From Flemingiibacterium sp045634005 (GTDB taxonomy: Bacteria > Bacillota > Clostridia > Oscillospirales > CAG-272): a stretch of 64,000 nucleotides of DNA. The notes under the pieces are model-generated. The model was not told the origin of the DNA and searched no databases. It saw nothing but the letters and a program-made list of their open reading frames with translations. Below, piece by piece: positions 1 to 8,876 of this stretch. The translations under genes and the position numbers were made by a program. The stretch is taken from assembly GCA_045634005.1 (NCBI GenBank), contig JAZQZL010000069.1:1-64000 (forward strand). Direction: 5' to 3'. The stretch's first letter is position 1, and each line of letters starts with the position of its first letter.

Positions 1-459
1 TGCCTTCAGCCGCAGTGCCTCGCGCGCGGCGATCTTGGCGTGATCGGCGGAGTCAATGTTTTGAAGTCTTTCCTCGATGAACCATCCGCGGCTTCCGCAG
101 ATGATGAACTCATCTGTCTCGAAGGCATTATTATGGAGGAAATCGATGCTGTCGATCCCCCATTCGCCGAGGATCCTTTTCATCTTTGATACAGTAGTCC
201 ACCAATAATCGTGATTACCCTTGCCGAGGATCTTTTTTCCGGGGAGGCTGTGGAGAAATCTGAAATCACGCTCTGCCTCGCTTAAGTGCATAGCCCAAGA
301 GATATCTCCCGGGATCACGACTGTATCGCCTTCGCATACGATCGCTCGCCAGTTTTTCTCGAGCTTTGCCGTGTACCCCTGCCACCGATGCCCAAAGACG
401 TCCATAGGCTTCGGTGTTGCAAGGGACAAATGAAGGTCTGATATGGAAAACAGCGCCAT
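1..459 (-). CDS. Metallophosphoesterase, 3' part cut off by the window edge
   Basis: Reverse translation from the ATG at 459 gives a calcineurin-like metallophosphoesterase N-terminus. Visible metal-binding motifs are SDLHL near residue 7, PGDISW near residue 50 and GKGNHDYWW near residue 80, which supply the Asp, His and Asn ligands of the dinuclear site. About 153 residues are present; the C-terminal His motifs lie outside the window. It starts 3 bases after the thrC stop, so it is probably the last known gene of the thrC operon. The family includes broad phosphodiesterases and phosphatases, so the substrate cannot be named. No signal peptide is visible, so it should be cytoplasmic. Confidence 0.85.
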   Translation of the reverse strand, partial: MALFSISDLHLSLATPKPMDVFGHRWQGYTAKLEKNWRAIVCEGDTVVIPGDISWAMHLSEAERDFRFLHSLPGKKILGKGNHDYWWTTVSKMKRILGEWGIDSIDFLHNNAFETDEFIICGSRGWFIEERLQNIDSADHAKIAAREALRLKA

Positions 460-462
460 CTC

Positions 463-1935
463 TTATCTTCCGAGAGCTACTTCGGGCATTTCGGAAGGAT
501 CTACCGTACGGGTGAATCTTACGGGAAGTGTAAGAGTTCTCTTGAGAGGTGCGGGGATCTCTGTACCTGTAGCCTCGGAGAGAGATGCGAGGATCTCAGA
601 GGGCTCGTCGGAGTCGATGGACTTGCCGATTGAGGCTGCAACGTCAGCGGCAAACTTATAGGGGCTTGCAGTCGATGCAACGACCATCTTAACGCCGTCG
701 CCATTCTTCATATACTGCTTTGCGCAGTTTAGTGCGACCGCGGTGTGGGTATCAATGAGGTAGCCGTCCTTTTCAAAGGTAGTCTTGATCTCTGACGCAG
801 TACCTGCTTCGTCGCAGTAAAGACCGGTGAAATGCTCGTCAAGCTTCGCCTTGAGCGCCGCATCAACGCTGTACACGCCCTCGGTGTTAAGCTTCGCCAT
901 AAGCTTTGCAGTATTCTCTGCTCCGCTCATTACGTAGAGAAGGCGCTCGAGGTTCGAGGAGATGAGGATATCCATCGATGGCGACATCGTGGTAAAGAAG
1001 CTTCTGTTTCTGTCGTACGTGCCGGTCTGAAGGAAATCGGTCAAGATATTGTTCTTGTTGGAAGCGCATACGAGGCGGTTTATCGGAAGTCCCATAGTCT
1101 TTGCGATGTATGCTGCAAAGATGTTACCGAAGTTGCCCGTCGGAACGGTTACGTCGATAACCTCACCCGACTTGATCTCACCTGCATTTATAAGGTCGCA
1201 GTACGCGGAAACGTAGTAAACGATCTGCGGTGCAAGTCTGCCCCAGTTTATGGAGTTCGCGCTGCTGAAGAATACGCCGTTCTTATCAAGAAGCTCTGCC
1301 ATCTCGGTGTCGGAGAAGATCTTCTTAACGCCGGTCTGTGCGTCATCGAAGTTACCCTTGATAGCGCATACGTTGACGTTCTCGCCAAGCTGTGTCGCCA
1401 TCTGAAGCTTCTGTACGCGGCTTACGCCGTCTACGGGATAGAACACCATTATCTTAACGCCGTCAACGTCGCGGTAGCCCTCAAGTGCCGCCTTACCGGT
1501 ATCACCGGAGGTTGCAACGAGAATGAACGCGGTGCGCTCTTCGCCCGTCTTTTTGAGAGCAGCGGAAAGAAGTCGCGGCATTATCTGAAGCGCCATATCC
1601 TTGAATGCACTGGTCGGACCGTGCCAAAGCTCGAGAACGAAGGTACTGTCGTCAAGCTTGTGAAGCGGTGCCGCACCGCCGACAAAGCGGTCAGCGGCAT
1701 ATGCCTTTTCGCAGTCGGCAAGAAGCTCGTCATAGCTGTAATCGGTTAAAAAGAGCGAGAGTATGTATGCGGCGCGCTCTGCGTACGACATACCGCAAAG
1801 CTTTGCGATGTCATCCTTCGAGAGCGAGGGTATGCTCTCGGGCATAAAAAGTCCGCCGTCCGTTGCAAGGCCCTGCTTGATAGCGCCTGCCGCGCTTACA
1901 CAGTCCTTACCGCCTCTTGTGCTGATGTAGTTCAT
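463..1935 (-). CDS. thrC: Threonine synthase
   Basis: The 490-residue protein is a PLP-dependent threonine synthase, converting O-phosphohomoserine to threonine. The N-terminus MNYISTRGG and the PLP-lysine motif SAFKDMALQ near residue 110 are characteristic, as are VATSGDTGKAALEG and the phosphate-binding PTGNFGN motif. Length matches the long bacterial/yeast-type branch. An AAAGGAAAGG ribosome binding site precedes the ATG. It lies 26 bases after the dipeptidase gene and 3 bases before the phosphoesterase. An apgM-type protein at 5678-6889, a candidate homoserine kinase, sits upstream on the same strand and could supply its substrate. Confidence 0.95.
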   Translation of the reverse strand: MNYISTRGGKDCVSAAGAIKQGLATDGGLFMPESIPSLSKDDIAKLCGMSYAERAAYILSLFLTDYSYDELLADCEKAYAADRFVGGAAPLHKLDDSTFVLELWHGPTSAFKDMALQIMPRLLSAALKKTGEERTAFILVATSGDTGKAALEGYRDVDGVKIMVFYPVDGVSRVQKLQMATQLGENVNVCAIKGNFDDAQTGVKKIFSDTEMAELLDKNGVFFSSANSINWGRLAPQIVYYVSAYCDLINAGEIKSGEVIDVTVPTGNFGNIFAAYIAKTMGLPINRLVCASNKNNILTDFLQTGTYDRNRSFFTTMSPSMDILISSNLERLLYVMSGAENTAKLMAKLNTEGVYSVDAALKAKLDEHFTGLYCDEAGTASEIKTTFEKDGYLIDTHTAVALNCAKQYMKNGDGVKMVVASTASPYKFAADVAASIGKSIDSDEPSEILASLSEATGTEIPAPLKRTLTLPVRFTRTVDPSEMPEVALGR

Positions 1936-1961
1936 ATTTTTACCTTTCCTTTGCTAAAATC

Positions 1962-2903
1962 TTATTTTAAATTGCGCGAAATAAAGCTTCTCGCGTTGTT
2001 ATAAAATATCTTTTCAATAAGTCCGTCGCCGTATCCGCGCTTTGCAAGCGCATCTGCTATCTTATAAAGGTCGGACACACTTTCTATTCCCTCGGGAAGC
2101 GGCACAACGCCGTCGAGGTCGCATCCAAGGCAAAGTGTATCCTCGCCGCCAATCGACAGGTAATACTCCATATGGCGCACAATGTCGTCGATACGGCAAA
2201 CCTCGCTGTCCGTAAGATGCACGGGCGCAAGGCTCACGCCGACGAGTCCGCCCATTTTCGCAATACGCGAAAAGCGATCATCGGTGAGGTTTCGCGTATG
2301 CTCAAACATAGCTCGCGAGTTAGAATGTGTTGCAATACAGGGCCTTCCCATCTCCTCGGATATAGCGACAACCTCGTCGGTCATCTTATCTGATGCATGT
2401 GACACGTCGGGAACGATTCCAAGCTCATGGCACCGTTTTACAACCGCTCGGCCGAAATCGGTAAGTCCCTCGATTGTGTCGTGACCGCCGCCGATGTGGC
2501 AGGTCGCATTCCAGACGAGCGTTAAAAATCGCACGTCATTTTTGTAAAGCGTGTCAAGTCGGGTTATGTCATCGCCGAGAAGCTTTCCGCCCTCGACTGC
2601 AAGGAACACCGCGCCGACACCGTCCGCCTCGCAAGCGGCAAGCTCCTCATCACATCTGCAAAGTCGGTGAGTCGAGCCCTCAAGCTCACGAAGAAGCAAA
2701 TCGTGCGCCTCAAAAAAGTGCGCATACGCCGTGTCGTCGTCTATTATCCAGCTACTCCACATTGCAAGCACCTGACAGTGCTTTTTATATTCGTCAAGTC
2801 GCTTGAAGGATATGTCAAACCCGTTATCCAAAAGGCTTGCGCCCTTGTCGCGGCACTTATAAAGCGTGTCGCAGTGTAAATCAAACAGAGGAATACTGTG
2901 CAT
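1962..2903 (-). CDS. Membrane-dipeptidase family (peptidase M19) protein
   Basis: A 313-residue M19 dipeptidase (renal dipeptidase family), a zinc TIM-barrel enzyme cleaving dipeptides including L-D or D-D types. The first metal motif is FDLHCDTL at residues 7-14. A glutamate follows in LAVEGGKLL, histidines in PDVSHASD and ATHSNSRAM, and an aspartate in LGCDLDG near the end. I start at the ATG at 2903 because AGAGGGAGG lies 8 bases upstream. A longer frame to 3125 would only cover yraN in another frame. There is no signal peptide, so it is likely cytoplasmic and involved in peptide turnover. Confidence 0.9.
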   Translation of the reverse strand: MHSIPLFDLHCDTLYKCRDKGASLLDNGFDISFKRLDEYKKHCQVLAMWSSWIIDDDTAYAHFFEAHDLLLRELEGSTHRLCRCDEELAACEADGVGAVFLAVEGGKLLGDDITRLDTLYKNDVRFLTLVWNATCHIGGGHDTIEGLTDFGRAVVKRCHELGIVPDVSHASDKMTDEVVAISEEMGRPCIATHSNSRAMFEHTRNLTDDRFSRIAKMGGLVGVSLAPVHLTDSEVCRIDDIVRHMEYYLSIGGEDTLCLGCDLDGVVPLPEGIESVSDLYKIADALAKRGYGDGLIEKIFYNNARSFISRNLK

Positions 2904-2923
2904 TGTTAAATCCTCCCTCTCGG

Positions 2924-3328
2924 TCACTTGTGGACCGCGTTTCGTATGTGCTTTATTTCCGTTGCTAAAAGCGCGGAAACATCTATCGGTGTATCCTCGT
3001 GTATCGGTGGGAAATATACCTCGATAACGTCGATACGCGGAGCCTTCGTCGGCTTTTCGCGTCGGATGTATTCCGCCACAGAGCGAAGAAGCTTTTGCCT
3101 TTTCGCGTAGTCCACCGCCGCGCACGGTCTGCCGTATCTGCGGTTAGTTGCGGTCTGCGCCCTCGCCTTTACCTCAAAAAACACGATGTGTCCGTCGTCC
3201 TCGGCAATCATATCTATCTCATCGTGCGACACGCGTGTATTGCGCGCCGTCACGGTGTATCCGTTCTTTGTAAGATACTCTGCGGCAAGCTCCTCGCCGC
3301 GCTTTCCGATGTCGCCCCTGTAGCTCAT
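2924..3328 (-). CDS. yraN: YraN/UPF0102 family nuclease-fold protein
   Basis: A 134-residue protein of the UPF0102 (YraN) family with a restriction-endonuclease-like fold. It shows the N-terminal GKRGEELAAEYL helix, the active-site-type pattern DEIDMIAED near residue 37, and FFEVKAR near residue 50 (the E-x-K element). The start codon overlaps the rnhB stop as ATGA (3325-3328), which implies translational coupling. rnhB-yraN adjacency is common in bacteria. Its physiological role is not established; a link to DNA or Holliday-junction processing is often suggested from the fold. Confidence 0.9.
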   Translation of the reverse strand: MSYRGDIGKRGEELAAEYLTKNGYTVTARNTRVSHDEIDMIAEDDGHIVFFEVKARAQTATNRRYGRPCAAVDYAKRQKLLRSVAEYIRREKPTKAPRIDVIEVYFPPIHEDTPIDVSALLATEIKHIRNAVHK

Positions 3329-3939
3329 TTCGTGTCGAGATTTTTAAGGAAGCACAAGCGGTATATCGGCGGTATCTCGCCATTTTCGGCTATGTATGCC
3401 TTCAGCGCCTCATAGTGTGCCTTGGTCGGATAGCCCTTGTGCTTTGCTAGGAGTAATGTCGGGTACGCCTTATCAAGCTCGTAAAGCTCGCGGTCACGCG
3501 TCACCTTCGCGAGTATCGATGCCGCCGCTATTGACGGCGATTTCGCATCTCCGCCGACGATTGTCACCGTGTCCATCGTAAACTCGCGTGCAACGTTTCC
3601 GTCAACGAGCGTGAGGTCGGGAGATGGAGTAAGCTTCGCTACCGCACGGCGCATCGCAAGCTGCGAGGCATTCAGTATGTTGTATTCATCGATCTCCGCA
3701 GGAGTTGCCTCTGCAACTGCCCACGAGATTGCCTTTTCGATTATAAGATCGTAAAGCGCATCACGGCGCTTTTCGGTAAGCTTTTTGGAGTCGTTGAGAT
3801 ACGGAAGCTCAATGTCCTCGGGCAGTATGCAAGCACCTGCAACAACGTTACCGCAAAGCGGTCCGCGACCTGCCTCATCGGTGCCGCAAATGATCTTATA
3901 TCCCTTGGCGGCATATTCCTTTTCAATAGCAAAATCCAT
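3325..3939 (-). CDS. rnhB: Ribonuclease HII
   Basis: Removes ribonucleotides misincorporated in DNA and RNA-DNA hybrids. The catalytic pattern GTDEAGRGPLCGNVVAGA near residue 18 carries the Asp-Glu pair, and ILNASQLAMRRA and DGN motifs follow. The protein has 204 residues from the ATG at 3939, preceded by GGTGGAGG with a 5-base spacer. Two in-frame ATGs further upstream (to 3960) lack a better ribosome binding site. It overlaps yraN by 4 bases. A gap of about 220 bases separates it from rbgA upstream, so it may have its own promoter, although none is clear. Confidence 0.95.
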   Translation of the reverse strand: MDFAIEKEYAAKGYKIICGTDEAGRGPLCGNVVAGACILPEDIELPYLNDSKKLTEKRRDALYDLIIEKAISWAVAEATPAEIDEYNILNASQLAMRRAVAKLTPSPDLTLVDGNVAREFTMDTVTIVGGDAKSPSIAAASILAKVTRDRELYELDKAYPTLLLAKHKGYPTKAHYEALKAYIAENGEIPPIYRLCFLKNLDTK

Positions 3940-3960
3940 AATAGCCTCCACCATTAACAC

Positions 3961-4160
3961 AAATCAACTTTTCCAAATGCAAACTCCAAAAGTGTGGCAA
4001 CACAATCGGCCACCGCAAACAGTAGTTGGGATGCCGACACGGGTGTCGGCAGGGCCCCGACTGGCTGGAGCGTGGATTACGGTTTAGCCAAAGACTCTGT
4101 TAGCGAATGCGTTGTTTGAAAGTTTTTGCGGAGCTTTTTTCAAAAAGCGACCGTAACTCC
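3961..4160. other. Non-coding gap between rbgA and rnhB with a palindrome
   Basis: No coding frame is convincing here. A perfect 9-base inverted repeat with a 2-base centre (arms TGCCGACAC at 4032-4040 and GTGTCGGCA at 4043-4051) could be an operator or RNA hairpin. Near the rbgA stop, 4115-4144 contains a second self-complementary stretch (on the minus strand GCTTTTT-GA-AAAAAGC) that could act as a weak terminator. Its A/T-rich GCGGAGCTTTTTTC context looks like a dispersed clostridial spacer sequence, but I cannot check copy number. Confidence 0.4.
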
Positions 4161-5030
4161 TTACATCGGCGGTAACTCTAAAGTAATGCGTCCGATCTTC
4201 GCGCCGCGGAACTCATCGAGGAGCATATTCGCGGTGCGCTCGTAGTTTATCTCGCCGCCCGAGATGAGAAATCCGCGCTTCTTACCGATAACCTCGAAAA
4301 GCTCCCAATCCTCAAGAAGCTCATACTGCGAGAGATCACCGAGCTTGTAGCGCTCGGAGAGCTTATCGGGCGCAGTTCTGCGAAGTCTGCCAACGAGCAA
4401 GATAGCAATATGCTCGGTATCGAGAATATCGTCCTTGATAGCACCCGTCATAGCGAGGTTTTCGCCGACTATTCTATCTTCAAACTTCGGCCACAAAACG
4501 CCCGGCATATCAAGAAGATCAATGCCGATCGTCGTGGGTATCCACTGTTTTGTGCGCGTAACGCCCGGTCTGTCCTCAACCTTCGCCTTGCCCGAACCTG
4601 CAAGCTTGTTAATAAGCGAGGATTTTCCGACGTTCGGTATGCCAACCATCATCGCGCGAACGTGACGTCCGCTCATTCCCTTCGACTCATAGCGCTCAAG
4701 CTTTTCTTCAAGCACACGCTTGATCGCAGGCTCGATCGCGTTCATATTCGCGCCGTCGCGGCAGTCGTAGAAGATTGCTTCCTTACCCTGCGACTTGTAG
4801 TAATCGCGCCACAGCTTGCTTATCTCGGGATCTGCAAGTCCCGATTTTGAAAGCACAGTCAGGCGCGGCTTGTTCTCGCAAAGACGCTCGAGATCGGGAT
4901 TCTTCGAGCTTTGCGGTATACGCGCATCGAGTATTTCTATAACTATGTCAACAAGCGGCAGACATTCCGTGATAAGCCGCTTGGTTTTGGCCATATGGCC
5001 GGGAAACCACTGTATTACTTCAGATGGCAT
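4161..5030 (-). CDS. rbgA: Ribosome biogenesis GTPase RbgA (YlqF)
   Basis: A 289-residue circularly permuted GTPase needed for late 50S subunit assembly. The motif order is permuted as expected: the G4-like VLSKSGLAD near residue 60 comes before G1 GIPNVGKSSLIN near residue 130 and G3 DMPGVLWP near residue 173. The N-terminal IQWFPGHMAKTKR is diagnostic for the family. The canonical NKxD is replaced by SKSGLAD, a variation seen in RbgA proteins. It begins 10 bases after the lepB stop, and rbgA downstream of lepB is a typical Bacillota arrangement. Confidence 0.95.
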   Translation of the reverse strand: MPSEVIQWFPGHMAKTKRLITECLPLVDIVIEILDARIPQSSKNPDLERLCENKPRLTVLSKSGLADPEISKLWRDYYKSQGKEAIFYDCRDGANMNAIEPAIKRVLEEKLERYESKGMSGRHVRAMMVGIPNVGKSSLINKLAGSGKAKVEDRPGVTRTKQWIPTTIGIDLLDMPGVLWPKFEDRIVGENLAMTGAIKDDILDTEHIAILLVGRLRRTAPDKLSERYKLGDLSQYELLEDWELFEVIGKKRGFLISGGEINYERTANMLLDEFRGAKIGRITLELPPM

Positions 5031-5040
5031 AGCCGCCTCC

Positions 5041-5649
5041 TTATTTTATCGCTCCGAACTTATCAAGCGGAGTCACGCGAAACAGAACACGTCCGAATAT
5101 AAATCTAGTATCAACAAAGCCTATATCCGAGTCGCGGCTGTCGTTTGAATGGTTTCGGTTGTCGCCCATAACGAAAACGTGTCCCTCGGGAACTGTTATC
5201 GGGAACTGCACGTCATACTCGCGCATACGGTATCCCTGCAGGTAGTTAACGTACGGCTCATCGAGCTCAACGCCGTCCACAAAGACGCGCCACATATCAA
5301 AATCAATGTCAACGACCTGTCCCTCGGTTGCAATAACACGCTTTACAATTCCACCCTCAACACGGCTGTCAGGCGACTGAAACACAACGATATCGCCCTG
5401 CTTTGGCGTGTAAAAAAGATTGCTTACAACAAGAGTTTCACCGTCGTGAAGCGTCTGATTCATCGACGGTCCGTCGACGTATGCAATACGTACGAGAAAA
5501 GTAAAGATGAGCAGTATCGCCGATATGGTAACGACGAATATCTCAACCCAATCGTAAAGCTCACGAACGAGTTTTTTCGCTCTCTGCGTGCCGTTGTCGG
5601 GCATATTTTCTTCGTTTGGTGTAATATTTTCATTCGGAGATGTGTTCAT
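5041..5649 (-). CDS. lepB: Signal peptidase I
   Basis: Type I signal peptidase of 202 residues that cleaves signal peptides of exported proteins at the outer face of the cytoplasmic membrane. A hydrophilic N-terminus is followed by one membrane segment at about residues 36-55. The nucleophile Ser62 lies in DGPSMN and the general base Lys103 in IVKRVIATEG. The C-terminal box VMGDNRNHSNDSRDSD is also present. AAGGAG precedes the ATG. It sits between the apgM-type gene (28 bases upstream) and rbgA. The Asn/Glu-rich tail before the membrane segment is longer than in many homologs. Confidence 0.95.
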   Translation of the reverse strand: MNTSPNENITPNEENMPDNGTQRAKKLVRELYDWVEIFVVTISAILLIFTFLVRIAYVDGPSMNQTLHDGETLVVSNLFYTPKQGDIVVFQSPDSRVEGGIVKRVIATEGQVVDIDFDMWRVFVDGVELDEPYVNYLQGYRMREYDVQFPITVPEGHVFVMGDNRNHSNDSRDSDIGFVDTRFIFGRVLFRVTPLDKFGAIK

Positions 5650-5677
5650 TGTTTGTTTCTCCTTTTCAAAATGCGGA

Positions 5678-6889
5678 TTATTTCTCTATCATATAGGAGA
5701 ACAGATCCTGTCCGTGCTCGATGTAAAGTCCTGCAGCCTCACAGCTTTCCTCCGTGAAGCATTCGACGCCGTCCTTCCTTTCCTTCGAGGAATAAATAAA
5801 GAACGGAACGGGCTCCATGGAATGTGTGCGAAGCGCAAGCGGCGTGGGATGATCGGGAAGAACCATTATCTTGTAGTCCTCGCCCGTGGATTCGAGATAC
5901 TCGTATACGGGGCGGAGAATAAGCTCGTCGATCTTTTCAATAGAGAGCACCTTATTGTCGATCTCCGCTCTGTGGCCGCACTCGTCGGGCGCTTCAACGT
6001 GAACGTAAACGAGCCCCTTTTCATTTTCAAACGCCTCGATAGCCGCATCTGCCTTACCGGTGAAATTGGTGTGCACGTTGCCCGTCGCGCCTTCAACGTC
6101 GATAGACTGAAGTCCCGCACAGATACCGATTCCCTTGATAAGGTCAACGGCAGAAATAACCGCACCGCTGATGCCCCACTTTTCGTAGAAGCTCGGAAGC
6201 ATAGGCTTTTTGCCGGGGCTCCACAGCCAGATGGAGTTCGCAGGACGCAGACCGCGTGCGCGGCGCGCCTCGTTTATCGGGTGATGGTTTAAAATATCAT
6301 AGCTCGCGCGCATAAGCTCATAGAAGGGCTTGCCTGCCTCGCCGCTCGGCAGATACTCGCCGATACGCTTGCCGAGAATATCGTGCGGACGCATAAAATT
6401 ATACTCGCTCGGAGTATTGTTCCATATCATACAGTGACGGTAGCTGACGCCAGTGTAGAAGTGACGGAACTCGGTTCCGAATCTCTCCTCCATTGCACGC
6501 ATAAGCTCGCTTGCTTCTTCGGTGGTGATCTCGTCTGCGGAGTGGTCGAGAATTATCTTATCGTCGTAATTCTCCTCCTCTTCGCTTATAGTTACCACGT
6601 TGCAGCGATATGCGGTATCCTCGGGGCGCATCGTAAGTCCCATAGAAACTGCCTCAAGCGGAGAACGTCCCTTGCTGTAGATTTTGGGGTCGTACGAAAG
6701 CACGGCGATGTTCGCGGTGTCAGACTCGGGAACCATTCCCTCGGGAACGTTCGAAACGGTGCCGCAAAGAGATTTTTTGGCGAGCTCATCCATCATCGGC
6801 TTGTTAGCAGCCTCCATAGGAGTTTTGTCGCCAAGCGCTTCGATCTTATAATCTGCCATACCGTCGCAGAGTAAAACAAAATATTTCAT
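5678..6889 (-). CDS. ApgM-type phosphoglycerate mutase-like protein, candidate homoserine kinase
   Basis: A 403-residue alkaline-phosphatase-superfamily protein of the archaeal-type cofactor-independent phosphoglycerate mutase group (ApgM). The N-terminal metal motif LLCDGMADYKIE is followed by PESDTANIAVLSYDP with the catalytic-type Ser near residue 58. C-terminal motifs include HVEAPDECGHRAE and VLPDHPTPL. A related subgroup (TIGR02535) is proposed to be a homoserine kinase in bacteria lacking classical ThrB. The presence of thrC 3.7 kb downstream on the same strand, with no ThrB visible, fits that proposal but does not prove it. The ATG at 6889 is chosen over an upstream TTG. Confidence 0.8.
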   Translation of the reverse strand: MKYFVLLCDGMADYKIEALGDKTPMEAANKPMMDELAKKSLCGTVSNVPEGMVPESDTANIAVLSYDPKIYSKGRSPLEAVSMGLTMRPEDTAYRCNVVTISEEEENYDDKIILDHSADEITTEEASELMRAMEERFGTEFRHFYTGVSYRHCMIWNNTPSEYNFMRPHDILGKRIGEYLPSGEAGKPFYELMRASYDILNHHPINEARRARGLRPANSIWLWSPGKKPMLPSFYEKWGISGAVISAVDLIKGIGICAGLQSIDVEGATGNVHTNFTGKADAAIEAFENEKGLVYVHVEAPDECGHRAEIDNKVLSIEKIDELILRPVYEYLESTGEDYKIMVLPDHPTPLALRTHSMEPVPFFIYSSKERKDGVECFTEESCEAAGLYIEHGQDLFSYMIEK

Positions 6890-6954
6890 AATAACGTTGT
6901 CCTTCAAAAATAAGTCATTTGGAATAGAATCTTAAACATAACTATTCATTATAT

Positions 6955-6983
6955 ATTATATCACAAAAAAACGCAAATCACAA
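6955..6983 (-). promoter_or_regulatory. Sigma-A-like promoter for the apgM-lepB-rbgA unit
   Basis: Minus-strand TTGTGA (6978-6983), a 17-base spacer and TATAAT (6955-6960) lie about 65 bases before the ATG at 6889. It is the only good promoter match in this gap. Confidence 0.65.
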
Positions 6984-7009
6984 TTGCGAATACGGATAAA
7001 TTTTTAGCC

Positions 7010-7047
7010 AAAAAACGCGCTTGAGATGTTGATTTTCCCAAGCGCGT
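7010..7047 (-). terminator. Rho-independent terminator after tadA
   Basis: Nine-base stem ACGCGCTTG / CAAGCGCGT (7015-7023, 7039-7047) with a 15-base loop. On the minus strand it is followed by a T run. It lies 22 bases beyond the tadA stop. Confidence 0.8.
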
Positions 7048-7069
7048 CCGTAATATATTATTTTTCGAG

Positions 7070-7528
7070 TTATTTTCGCTTCTCCCGAATGCGTGCAAAA
7101 AACTCCTGCAAAAGCGCAGACGCTTCCCTTTCGCACACACCGAAAACCATCTCCGGCTTGTGGTTGAGCGGATAGAAATTAAGGTTCAGCACGCTTCCCA
7201 TAGCGCCTGCCTTTGCATCCTTTGCGCCGACCACGACTCGCTTTATACGCGAGTTGACTATCGCTCCGGCACACATTGTGCACGGCTCGAGGGTTACGTA
7301 CAGATCGCATTTATGAAGCCGCCAGCCGCCAAGTCTTTTGCAAGCCGCATCTATAGCGAGCAGCTCTGCGTGAGCAAGCGCGTTTTTGTCGCATTCGCGA
7401 CGGTTGTACGCCTCCGCGATTATCTCGCCGTCAAGCACGACGAGGGCACCCACAGGCACCTCTCCGATAGCCGCCGCCTCACCTGCAAGCTCGAGCGCGC
7501 GACGCATAAATCTTTCGTCACTCTGCAT
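7070..7528 (-). CDS. tadA: tRNA-specific adenosine deaminase
   Basis: A 152-residue zinc deaminase that converts A34 to inosine in the tRNA-Arg wobble position. The catalytic HAE motif (ALAHAELLAI near residue 53) supplies the Zn ligand His and the proton-shuttling Glu. LEPCTMCAGAI near residue 83 supplies the two Cys ligands. Length and the C-terminal helix EFFARIREKRK match TadA. Its start overlaps the end of the upstream NAGPA-domain gene by 11 bases, implying a shared message. A terminator follows. Confidence 0.95.
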   Translation of the reverse strand: MQSDERFMRRALELAGEAAAIGEVPVGALVVLDGEIIAEAYNRRECDKNALAHAELLAIDAACKRLGGWRLHKCDLYVTLEPCTMCAGAIVNSRIKRVVVGAKDAKAGAMGSVLNLNFYPLNHKPEMVFGVCEREASALLQEFFARIREKRK

Positions 7529-8642
7529 CTGTGCTTTCCTCCGCCACTGCCTTCGGTGCTACAAGCCACGCATTCGGAAGCCGTCTGCCGTAGGTGGGGT
7601 TAAGTGAGCTGTTTTTGTTTAAAACCTCGTCGTTATATGCAAGCACGCTCGACGAGCCGCCGTCACAGCACGCGGCATTTACAATTCCGTATTTTAAAAG
7701 GACCTCCGTAAGATCGCCCATCGTACAGCCGATGCTCCACGCAGGCTGTCTGCCGTCGATAACGAGGAACGCGATAACGCCGTCCTCGCGCTGACCGATA
7801 GCGGTACGCGGCTGTATGCCGTAGCCGCCCGAGCCCTGTATCTGTGCCTCGCCGTCCGCAATGAGCACGGGACCGAACTGTATACCTGCACGGATATTAT
7901 AATTTTCCCAATCCTTGACGTTTCCGACGACAAGCTTATCGTCCTCAGTCAGAAGTACCGCGCCGTAAAAATCGACCGCGTGACCCCAATATTCGCCGTC
8001 GGAGTAGGAAAGTCCCATTATATCTCCTCCGTGTCCCGAGTCGTTCGGGTCAGAAAAGCCACTCGCATTGATGCCTGCGATAGCGCCGTAGTGCGACATC
8101 ATCGCCTTTATACGAAGGCCCTCCACGTGCTTGTATGGCGTTGTTCCGAGATACACGCGCGAGGGATCGTCAATAAGCATAATAAGTCCCTTATACGCCG
8201 CGCCCTCGATTTCGGAAATAACTATTCCCTGCTCGATATCGTTGACTAAAACGTTGTAGCCTGCATAATCCGGCTCACCGACTGTAAGCTTACTCTGCCC
8301 GAGAATGTCCTCGATAACCGGCTCGTCAGAGATGTCAGGATCGTCGGTCAGATGCTCCGAACCGCCGACAACCTCGGAGGTATCGGTCATCTGTGCCATA
8401 ACATCATCAATTATATTTTTCGGAATAAATGCCGTGGCGAGCCATTGATGGTCCGCCGTGGTCATAGCGGTTTCAATATATATCGTGCGCCAATATTTTA
8501 TAAACGGTATGCCCGAAAACACGAACGTCAAATAAGCTGTCGCTATAAGAATGAGCGCTATAAGCGGTATAAGCACGCGCTTTTTGCGAATAATACGCCA
8601 AAAGCCACCGCTCTTTTGAGGCGAGCGCTTGCTCTGTGTCAC
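7518..8642 (-). CDS. Membrane-anchored phosphodiester glycosidase (NAGPA) domain protein
   Basis: From a GTG at 8642, which has GGAGGAG 6 bases upstream, the product has 374 residues. A basic N-terminus is followed by one membrane segment at about residues 22-44, then an extracytoplasmic NAGPA fold (PF09992). Supporting motifs are GAIAGINASGF, QPRTAIGQ, VIDGRQ and the C-terminal AACCDGGSSS. The family hydrolyses or modifies phosphodiester-linked sugars and occurs in cell-wall and exopolysaccharide contexts, but the substrate is unknown here. In-frame ATGs upstream exist (to 8783) but have no ribosome binding site. It overlaps tadA by 11 bases. Confidence 0.85.
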   Translation of the reverse strand: MTQSKRSPQKSGGFWRIIRKKRVLIPLIALILIATAYLTFVFSGIPFIKYWRTIYIETAMTTADHQWLATAFIPKNIIDDVMAQMTDTSEVVGGSEHLTDDPDISDEPVIEDILGQSKLTVGEPDYAGYNVLVNDIEQGIVISEIEGAAYKGLIMLIDDPSRVYLGTTPYKHVEGLRIKAMMSHYGAIAGINASGFSDPNDSGHGGDIMGLSYSDGEYWGHAVDFYGAVLLTEDDKLVVGNVKDWENYNIRAGIQFGPVLIADGEAQIQGSGGYGIQPRTAIGQREDGVIAFLVIDGRQPAWSIGCTMGDLTEVLLKYGIVNAACCDGGSSSVLAYNDEVLNKNSSLNPTYGRRLPNAWLVAPKAVAEESTDAE

Positions 8643-8876
8643 AGTATTCTCCTCCTGCCGTTTTTCAAGTTTACTACATACCATTATAGAATATGCTACC
8701 GAATTGCGTGTTAATAATGTGTAAAATTTTATCATATTTTCGTGCCTTTTTGAAAACGCCGCTCTTTGTGCCACACTGCGCAAATATTGTTACTCATACA
8801 AAAGCCGCGTGTGCGCAAATTAGTTTCGCGGCGTTTTTCGCCTGATTCGATTACGTGCAGCTTGGAGAAAATTACA

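Noticed and set aside
2904..3125. N-terminal extension of the dipeptidase.
   Set aside because: It overlaps yraN in another frame, is basic and unstructured, and the internal ATG at 2903 has a strong ribosome binding site.
4115..4144. A mobile-element end or REP-like repeat near rbgA.
   Set aside because: Only one copy was noticed in the window and there are no flanking duplications, so it is only described as a spacer hairpin.
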